Of a DNA stretch of 5,011 nt, positions 4,819 to 5,011 are shown piece after piece. Each line of letters opens with the position of its first letter. Within the stretch, counting starts at the first letter, position 1. The translations under genes and the position numbers were made by a program. The stretch spans positions 1 to 5,011 of the forward strand of contig CAJZDJ010000106.1 of assembly GCA_915063485.1 (NCBI GenBank), in the 5' to 3' direction. The notes under the pieces were generated by a model. That model ran no database searches, was not told where the DNA came from, and saw only the letters and a program-made list of their open reading frames with translations. Source of the DNA: an uncultured Actinomyces sp. Lineage in GTDB: Bacteria > Actinomycetota > Actinomycetes > Actinomycetales > Actinomycetaceae.

Positions 4819-5011
4819 AAGCCAGGCCTGGCGCCTAAATTGTTTGACGTCTAAACCGCCTTGTGGACGCCGGTAGGCGTCTGCTGCTATCAGTAAGCCA
4901 ACAGCTCTAAATCGCGTCATTGCTGGGGCTATAGGCGATTGCCTGGCGTAAGTTTTGGGTTAAGGGTCAAAAAGTGTGTCCGGAATCGCGGATTTTCACG
5001 GATTGACCTGT
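4819..5011. repeat. Non-coding right edge with short inverted repeats
   Basis: No supported gene lies here. GCCAGGCCTGGC (4821-4832) is a perfect 12-base palindrome just after the 53-codon gene. GACGCC (4866-4871) and GGCGTC (4876-4881) form a 6-bp hairpin with a 4-base loop but no T-tract; either could help end the sortase transcript. At the far right GGTCAA (4965-4970) and TTGACC (5003-5008) are a spaced inverted repeat, with GTG (4974-4976) and CAC (4997-4999) in register inside it. Two minus-strand frames are open from the right edge, one to a TGA at 4967-4969, so the end of a gene or mobile element entering from the right is possible. Confidence 0.4.

Noticed and set aside
4717..4920. 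Minus-strand open frame of 67 codons under the 53-codon gene
   Set aside because: It has no ribosome site or family resemblance, and overlaps the better supported plus-strand gene that is coupled to the sortase.

Overview
The window looks like an origin-proximal piece of an actinomycete chromosome of moderate G+C. The evidence for Actinomycetota is a CrgA division protein, a class E-type sortase, an actinobacterial-style PpiA cyclophilin, and two tiny membrane proteins that usually sit among these genes. The DnaA boxes are mostly TTATCCACA rather than the TTGTCCACA form usual in high-GC Streptomyces and Mycobacterium. A lower-GC lineage such as the Actinomycetaceae is my guess; the genus cannot be fixed from this sequence.

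Layout, left to right. (1) Bases 1-393 hold the C-terminal three quarters of a Nudix hydrolase; family-like sequence continues upstream of its only start but is cut by an in-frame stop. (2) Bases 394-916 are non-coding and dominated by a dense DnaA-box cluster (418-717) with six exact TTATCCACA boxes on both strands, which I read as a probable chromosomal oriC. It is followed by a GC-rich stretch full of short repeats and the ppiA terminator. (3) ppiA lies on the minus strand and points at the origin. (4) A divergent gene for a 66-residue membrane protein follows, closed by a good intrinsic terminator. (5) azlC and azlD, an overlapping pair for a two-component branched-chain amino acid exporter, follow. 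(6) A perfect 14-bp hairpin separates azlD from the convergent crgA, whose product carries a long lysine/serine/aspartate-rich N-terminal extension. (7) Divergent from crgA is a class E sortase gene, coupled to a 53-codon gene for a small membrane protein. (8) The last 190 bases hold no gene I can support; they contain short inverted repeats and possibly the edge of another gene or element.

How the parts relate: ppiA, the small DLW-39-like gene, crgA, srtE and the 53-codon gene belong to a neighbourhood that in many Actinomycetota lies several kilobases downstream of dnaA-dnaN-recF-gyrB-gyrA. Here that neighbourhood appears to abut the DnaA-box cluster directly, with no dnaA in the 4 kb to its right. 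Hand counts show C excess on the + strand left of the cluster and G excess to its right, even across the minus-strand gene ppiA; this is the switch expected at a bidirectional origin. The window holds no CRISPR array, tRNA, rRNA, complete insertion sequence or recognisable defence system. The most interesting features are the origin with its unusual gene context and the extended CrgA.
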